From CAVPGH01 sp046726955 (GTDB lineage Bacteria; Acidobacteriota; Vicinamibacteria; Fen-336), in NCBI GenBank assembly GCA_046726955.1, contig JBKPBQ010000305.1, positions 1 to 9,212 on the forward strand: a DNA stretch of 9,212 nucleotides, read 5' to 3'. Position numbers and translations under genes: made by a program. The notes below the pieces were generated by a model. The model made no database searches and was not told where the DNA came from. It worked only from the letters and a program-made list of their open reading frames with translations. Positions 5,891 to 9,212 of this stretch are shown one piece after another. How positions within the stretch are numbered: position 1 is the stretch's first letter; each line of letters begins with the position of its first letter.

Positions 5891-7573
5891 CTAGAACAGC
5901 TTGTCGGCGTTCTTGAGCACGCTCCACGCGCTCACGCGGCGCCAGTAGCGGCCGAACCGCGTGAGGGCGAGCTGGCTCTTGAGCCGCGCGAACGGCGACG
6001 AGGCGTGGAGCGCGCGGTTCGCCGCGGTCATGAGCGTGCGGAACTCGACGCCGTAGGGGAACCACCAGAGCGCGGGGCGGCGGCTTCGGTCCTCGGTGAC
6101 GTACTTCACCTGGACCATCTCGCGCAGGCCGGCGAGGCCGTGAGTGCGGCCGATCCCGCTCGCCTTCATCCCGCCCCACGGAGCGGTGGGCTCCCCGTAG
6201 CTGCTCGCATGGTCGTTGATCGTCACCACCCCGGCCTGCAGCTCCGTCTGCAGGCGGCGGGCGGTCGCGGGGTCGCGCGTCCAGCCGCTGGCGGTGAGGC
6301 CGTACTCGCTCTCGTTGGCGAGGCGGATCGCCTCGTCGAGCGAGTCCACGGCCATGATCGGGAGCACGGGGCCGAACGTCTCCTCCCGCATGATCTTCAT
6401 CGAGTGGTCCACGTTCGTGAGGACGGTGGGCGGGTAGAAGAAGCCCTCGCCGGCCGGCTTCTCACCCCCGGTGAGGATCTTCGCGCCCCTTGCCTTCGCG
6501 TCCGCAACGTGGTCCTCGACGATCCGGCGCTGCCGCTCCAGCGTGAGCGGCCCCATCTCCACGTCCGCCCCACGCGGATCGCCCTGGCGGAGCCTCCGCG
6601 TCTCCGCGACCACCTTCTCGACGAGCGCGTCCGCCACGGGCCGCTCGACGTACACGCGCTCGACGGAGGCGCAGGTCTGGCCCGAATTGAGGAAGGCGCC
6701 CCAGACGATGCCGCGCGCGGCGCGGTCGAGGTCGGCGTCCCGGCAGACGACGGCGGGATCCTTGCCTCCGAGCTCCAGCACCACCGGCGTGAGGTTCGTG
6801 GCCGCGGCGGCCATGACCTTCTTCCCGGTGGCGACGCTGCCGGTGAACACGATCTTGCCGACGCGAGGGTCCTCCACGAGGGCGCTCGCGACCGCGTCGT
6901 CGGTGGTCACGATGTCGAGGACGCCCGCGGGAAGCCCGATCTTCGCGGCGAGCTCCCCGATCCGGAGGCCGATCAGGCTCGTCGCCGGCGCGGGCTTGAG
7001 CACGACCGTGTTCCCCGCGGCGAGCGCCGCAGCCGCCCCGGTGATCGCGATGCCGAAGGGATAGTTCCAGGGCGTGATGACGAGCACGACGCCGAATGGG
7101 GCGTAGACGAGCCGGCAGTCCTTGTGGGCGAAGAGGAGCACCTGGCTCTCCAGGGGGTCGTCGCGCAGCACGTCCTCGGCGTGGAGGGCGAGGTGCTTGA
7201 GCGCCTCGAGGGCCGGGAAGATCTCGACCGCGTGGGCTTCGGCCTCGGGCTTGCCCTGCTCCTCCGCGATGAGGCGGGCGATGTCTCCCGCCTGCTCGAG
7301 GACCGCCTCGCGGAGGCGCAGCAGGTGGCGGCCGCGCTCCGAGAAAGAGAGCGCCCTCCACGCGGGAAACGCGGTCTGCGCGGCGGCGACGGCCTCGCGG
7401 GCCTGCGCGAGGTCGAGGAGGCTCACCTGCGCGAAAGCCTTCCCCGTGGCCGGAGAGACGACCGGGCGCGTCCCCGCGCGTCCCTCCACTTCCCGGCCGC
7501 CGATCCAGGAGTGCCGGGTCGCGAGGGCCGCCGAGGTCGCCGGCGCTTCGGTGCTGGTCGCCATGGCGCCCAT
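5891..7573 (-). CDS. NAD(P)-dependent aldehyde dehydrogenase with basic C-terminal extension
   Basis: A protein of up to 560 residues in the aldehyde dehydrogenase superfamily, oxidising an aldehyde to an acid with NAD(P)+. Catalytic features are intact: N170 in TPWNYP, K193 in VLKPAPAT, the cofactor turn FTGS (243-246), general base E267 in LELGGKDP, nucleophile C301 in SGQTCAS and EETFGP (397-402). The family domain ends near residue 495 (VQVKYVTED). About 60 further residues, rich in Arg, Trp and Tyr (for example ALWWFPYGVEF and FGRYWRRVSAW), form an extension that may help bind membrane or substrate. The best overall resemblance is to succinate-semialdehyde or fatty-aldehyde types, but substrate cannot be assigned. 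The maximal extent is given from the ATG at 7573. A second ATG at 7564 may be the real start, since a TACAAT hexamer overlaps the first. Apparently the first gene of the dehydrogenase/kinase/regulator/crotonase operon. Confidence 0.93.
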   Translation of the reverse strand: MGAMATSTEAPATSAALATRHSWIGGREVEGRAGTRPVVSPATGKAFAQVSLLDLAQAREAVAAAQTAFPAWRALSFSERGRHLLRLREAVLEQAGDIARLIAEEQGKPEAEAHAVEIFPALEALKHLALHAEDVLRDDPLESQVLLFAHKDCRLVYAPFGVVLVITPWNYPFGIAITGAAAALAAGNTVVLKPAPATSLIGLRIGELAAKIGLPAGVLDIVTTDDAVASALVEDPRVGKIVFTGSVATGKKVMAAAATNLTPVVLELGGKDPAVVCRDADLDRAARGIVWGAFLNSGQTCASVERVYVERPVADALVEKVVAETRRLRQGDPRGADVEMGPLTLERQRRIVEDHVADAKARGAKILTGGEKPAGEGFFYPPTVLTNVDHSMKIMREETFGPVLPIMAVDSLDEAIRLANESEYGLTASGWTRDPATARRLQTELQAGVVTINDHASSYGEPTAPWGGMKASGIGRTHGLAGLREMVQVKYVTEDRSRRPALWWFPYGVEFRTLMTAANRALHASSPFARLKSQLALTRFGRYWRRVSAWSVLKNADKLF

Positions 7574-7577
7574 TGTA
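7572..7577 (-). promoter_or_regulatory. candidate -10 element of the aldehyde dehydrogenase operon
   Basis: On the minus strand this reads TACAAT (5 of 6 matches to TATAAT). It overlaps the first possible ATG (7573) and ends 7 bases before the second in-frame ATG (7564). If it is the promoter, the first ATG cannot be in the mRNA and the message would begin at about the second. The alternative reading is AGGGGA at about 7579-7584 acting as a Shine-Dalgarno for 7573. No -35 match was found. Confidence 0.4.
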
Positions 7578-7621
7578 ATCCCCTGGATCCGGGGGGGCCT
7601 GCGCGCCGCGATCCGTCCTGC

Positions 7622-7627
7622 TAGAAT
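7622..7627 (+). promoter_or_regulatory. candidate -10 element of the NTF2-like gene
   Basis: TAGAAT, 5 of 6 matches to TATAAT, ends 2 bases before the ATG at 7630 and 8 bases before the in-frame ATG at 7636. Typical -10 to start-site distance would place transcription initiation at about 7634-7636, favouring a leaderless start at 7636. There is no Shine-Dalgarno and no recognisable -35. Confidence 0.42.
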
Positions 7628-7629
7628 CC

Positions 7630-8079
7630 ATGCGGATGGAACGTAACAAACCGCACTTTTCGACCGAAGAGGAAGACGTCCACGACGCCAACCACCGGTT
7701 CTATCGCGCGCTCGAGACGCGGGACCTCGCGGCCATGGAGGCGCTATGGCTGCACGCGGCGTTTGCCCATTGCGTGCATCCCGGGCGGGAGGCGCTCGTG
7801 GGGTGGAGGGCGATTCGCGAGTCCTGGGCCCGGCTCTTCTCCAACACGGGCTGGCTTCGCGTCACTCCCACGACGCTGCGGGTCGAGCTTCTCGGGGACG
7901 TCGCGATCGTGACCTGCACGGAGAACATCTCGAGCAAGAGCCACGACGACGTCGGCCTCTCCGTGGCCGCGGCCACGAACATCTTCATGCGGACGCCCGA
8001 GGGGTGGCGCCTCTTCCATCACCACGCCTCCCCCGCTCCGGTCCACGTGACGCATCCCTTCACGGGGACGGTGCAGTAG
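7630..8079 (+). CDS. NTF2-like / SnoaL-like (DUF4440-type) small protein
   Basis: Up to 149 residues with the cone-shaped alpha+beta fold of the NTF2-like superfamily: an N-terminal helix (EDVHDANHRFYRALETRDLAAMEALW), the segment HCVHPG (47-52), LVGWRAIRESWARLF (56-70), then long strands TPTTLRVELLGDVAIVTCTEN and VAAATNIFMRTPEGWRLFHHHASP. Bacterial members named nuclear transport factor 2 family, DUF4440 or SnoaL-like show the same order of HPG, GW and GWR..HHH elements. The fold serves both enzymes and binding proteins, and nothing here fixes a reaction; H130-H132 and H50 could line the cavity. No signal peptide, so cytoplasmic. The ATG at 7636 (third codon) may be the true start because a TAGAAT hexamer lies almost against the first ATG. 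It is divergent from the dehydrogenase operon with a short shared promoter region, so the two may be regulated together. Confidence 0.8.
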   Translation: MRMERNKPHFSTEEEDVHDANHRFYRALETRDLAAMEALWLHAAFAHCVHPGREALVGWRAIRESWARLFSNTGWLRVTPTTLRVELLGDVAIVTCTENISSKSHDDVGLSVAAATNIFMRTPEGWRLFHHHASPAPVHVTHPFTGTVQ

Positions 8080-8114
8080 GCCCCGCCTCGATTACGGCAA
8101 GCTTGAAGGGTCTG

Positions 8115-8129
8115 GCGGGCCGGGCCCGC
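8115..8129. repeat. GC-rich inverted repeat between convergent genes
   Basis: GCGGGC (8115-8120) and GCCCGC (8124-8129) are perfect complements around a 3-base loop, in the 50-base gap between the NTF2-like and BatE stop codons. It could fold in RNA from either strand and slow polymerase. There is no T-run on either side, so it is not a canonical intrinsic terminator, and short GC palindromes are expected by chance at this base composition. Confidence 0.3.
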
Positions 8130-8897
8130 TCAGGATTCCCCGGCGAGCCCCCGAATGTCCTCCGCCGACGCCCAGCCTCGCGCGCCCGACGAGTCCTCGA
8201 CGCGGACGTAGGCGCCGCTGCGCTCGAGGATGGGGACGACCTCGCCCTCGCGCAGCGTGCCCACGGACTCCGCGGTGGGAGAGGCCGCGTCGAGGAGAGC
8301 CGCACCGCGATGAAGGACGACCCCGACCGGCCGCGCGAACGCTCCCGCGGCGGGCGCCGCCGCGGCGAGGATCCCGAAGAGCAGGCACGACCAGAGAGCC
8401 GGGCGCGCCCAGCCCGCCGCGGGGGAGAGCCGCGCGACCGCGTGGGCGAGAACGGATAGGGACAGCAGCAGCACGGCCAGGAGGTCGAGGCGGAAGCGTC
8501 TCGCCAGGCGCGCGGCCGCGGCCAGGGGTTCCGGGGCGATCTCGGCGGGGTCGAGGTTCGCCGATTCGCGGAGCCGGTCGATGTCGCGGAGGACCGCGCG
8601 ATCGCCCGGGTCGAGCTCGCGTGCGCGCAGGAGCGCCCAGAGCGCCTCCCCCGTGGCCCCGCGCGCCGCCGCCGCCTGTCCCCAGTTCCACCACAGGGAC
8701 GCGCTCTCCGCCCCTCCCTGCGCGAGCCGCTGGTAGAGGGCGGTTGCCTTCGGGTAGTCGCCGGCGCGGGCGAGCTCGTTGGCCTCGCGGAAGACGGACT
8801 CGGGATCGGACGCCGGCGCGCTCTCCGCGCGTGTCGACGCCCCGGCGCCCAGCAAGAAAAGAGCCGCCAGAGCGGCCGCGCGCGCCCTCAGGCCCAT
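8130..8897 (-). CDS. batE: BatE-like protein: signal peptide, TPR, two membrane helices, SH3-like domain
   Basis: A 255-residue envelope protein. It has a signal peptide (1-24, ending TRA/ES); a TPR region (about 33-100) with FREANELARAGDYPKATALY and LWWNWGQAAAARGATGEALWALLRA followed by LDPGD; two membrane helices (about 137-155 and 166-186); and a C-terminal bacterial SH3-like domain (about 195-250) containing VGTLREGEVVPILE, YVRVED and RGWASAEDI. This order is that of BatE from Bat (aerotolerance) operons, where BatA-BatE proteins with a MoxR ATPase are thought to form an envelope complex; the exact function is unsettled. It overlaps the upstream BatD-like frame by 10 bases and has no good Shine-Dalgarno of its own, so translation is probably coupled. 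It appears to be the last gene of the operon, converging on the NTF2-like gene. Confidence 0.82.
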   Translation of the reverse strand: MGLRARAAALAALFLLGAGASTRAESAPASDPESVFREANELARAGDYPKATALYQRLAQGGAESASLWWNWGQAAAARGATGEALWALLRARELDPGDRAVLRDIDRLRESANLDPAEIAPEPLAAAARLARRFRLDLLAVLLLSLSVLAHAVARLSPAAGWARPALWSCLLFGILAAAAPAAGAFARPVGVVLHRGAALLDAASPTAESVGTLREGEVVPILERSGAYVRVEDSSGARGWASAEDIRGLAGES

Positions 8898-9212
8898 CGG
8901 TTCACCACGTCCGCCGCCCGGGCCGCCAGCTCGCGCAGCTTCCCCGAGTAGTCGCCGAGCTGCGGGGCATAGCGAACGAAGTGCACGTCGTCCCGCAGCC
9001 TTCCCACCGCGCGGGCGCGCTCGCTGTCGTCGCCGTCCAGCTCGCCGAACACGTCGTGCAGCGCCTTCTCGATGAGCGTCGCCGACGCCTCCTTGCTCAT
9101 GCCGTCCTTGCCGACGCGCTCGAGGTCGCGCAGCGCGGCCCGCACGCTGCGCCTGGGCGCGGCCGGACGGCCCGATTCGCGCCGGTAGCCGCCGAGGGTG
9201 GACGCCCCGAAC
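8888..9212 (-). CDS. batD: BatD-like protein, C-terminal part (runs off right edge)
   Basis: The minus-strand frame is open from the right edge to a TGA at 8888-8890, about 107 codons, with no start needed inside the window; a GTG at 9145 is merely an internal valine. The visible part begins FGASTLGGYRRESGRP, a basic stretch of the sort that follows a membrane helix, then a soluble helical domain (SVRAALRDLERVGK, ATLIEKALHDVFGEL, LRELAARAADVVNRW). This matches the cytosolic C-terminal tail of BatD proteins in outline. The identification rests mainly on its position directly before, and 10-base overlap with, a recognisable BatE; the diagnostic N-terminal oxygen-tolerance domain lies outside the window. 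It could be another large membrane protein of the same operon. Confidence 0.6.
   Translation of the reverse strand, partial: FGASTLGGYRRESGRPAAPRRSVRAALRDLERVGKDGMSKEASATLIEKALHDVFGELDGDDSERARAVGRLRDDVHFVRYAPQLGDYSGKLRELAARAADVVNRWA

Noticed and set aside
5880..6179. N-terminal extension of the histidine kinase frame to 6179
   Set aside because: It overlaps the dehydrogenase C-terminus almost entirely, is Arg/Pro-rich, and the ATG at 5879 directly precedes a normal kinase N-terminus.
6005..7624. 539-codon plus-strand frame opposite the aldehyde dehydrogenase
   Set aside because: It mirrors the dehydrogenase coding frame, has Arg/Leu/Glu/Asp-biased low-complexity translation and no recognisable domain; the dehydrogenase has all catalytic motifs.
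8091..8130. Intrinsic terminator between the NTF2-like and BatE genes
   Set aside because: The 6-bp GC stem at 8115-8129 has no following T-run on either strand; kept only as an inverted repeat.
8888..9145. Separate 85-residue gene starting at GTG 9145
   Set aside because: The same frame stays open to the window edge and reads as a protein C-terminus; it fits the end of a BatD-like gene better than a small independent gene.

Overview
This is a gene-dense, very GC-rich bacterial chromosome segment (roughly 70% G+C by eye, with a strong preference for G/C at third codon positions). GTG and TTG starts, tight gene spacing and long antisense open frames fit a high-GC free-living bacterium. The gene set (a Bat-type operon end, a Bax inhibitor-1 family membrane protein, a PF13449 periplasmic protein, and two-component, aldehyde dehydrogenase and crotonase genes together) would suit an Acidobacteriota or a deltaproteobacterial/Myxococcota-like lineage. 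No taxonomic marker is present, so this placement is a weak inference. No mobile element, CRISPR array, tRNA or rRNA is visible, and no gap between genes exceeds about 80 bases.

Layout. Left edge (minus): the N-terminus of a Tat-exported M20-family metallopeptidase, running off the window. Divergent from it (plus) are a MoaD-like sulfur carrier, a single-domain PilZ protein whose ribosome-binding site overlaps the moaD stop, and a seven-helix Bax inhibitor-1/YccA family protein. The last of these converges on a minus-strand block, and the two stop codons share one palindromic CTAG. In transcription order the minus block reads: aldehyde dehydrogenase, sensor histidine kinase, OmpR-type response regulator, crotonase, then a secreted PF13449 (esterase-like phytase) protein and a TerB-like protein. 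The first four are spaced at +11, -8 and +4 bases and look like one operon. The last two follow a 51-base gap that contains a possible promoter. Divergent from the dehydrogenase is a small NTF2/SnoaL-fold protein (plus). The right edge (minus) holds BatE and the C-terminus of BatD, overlapping by 10 bases.

How the genes may work together. The dehydrogenase/kinase/regulator/crotonase run suggests a dedicated two-component system controlling, or responding to, acyl or aldehyde metabolism. The kinase has two membrane helices separated by a loop of only about 15 residues and no recognisable HAMP domain, so it probably senses in or near the membrane. A further pattern is that several start codons lie 6-10 bases after a TANNNT hexamer. 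This would place the start codon at or near the transcription start and suggests leaderless or near-leaderless mRNAs. I see no clearly new biological system; the metabolic two-component operon and the leaderless promoter pattern are the best leads.
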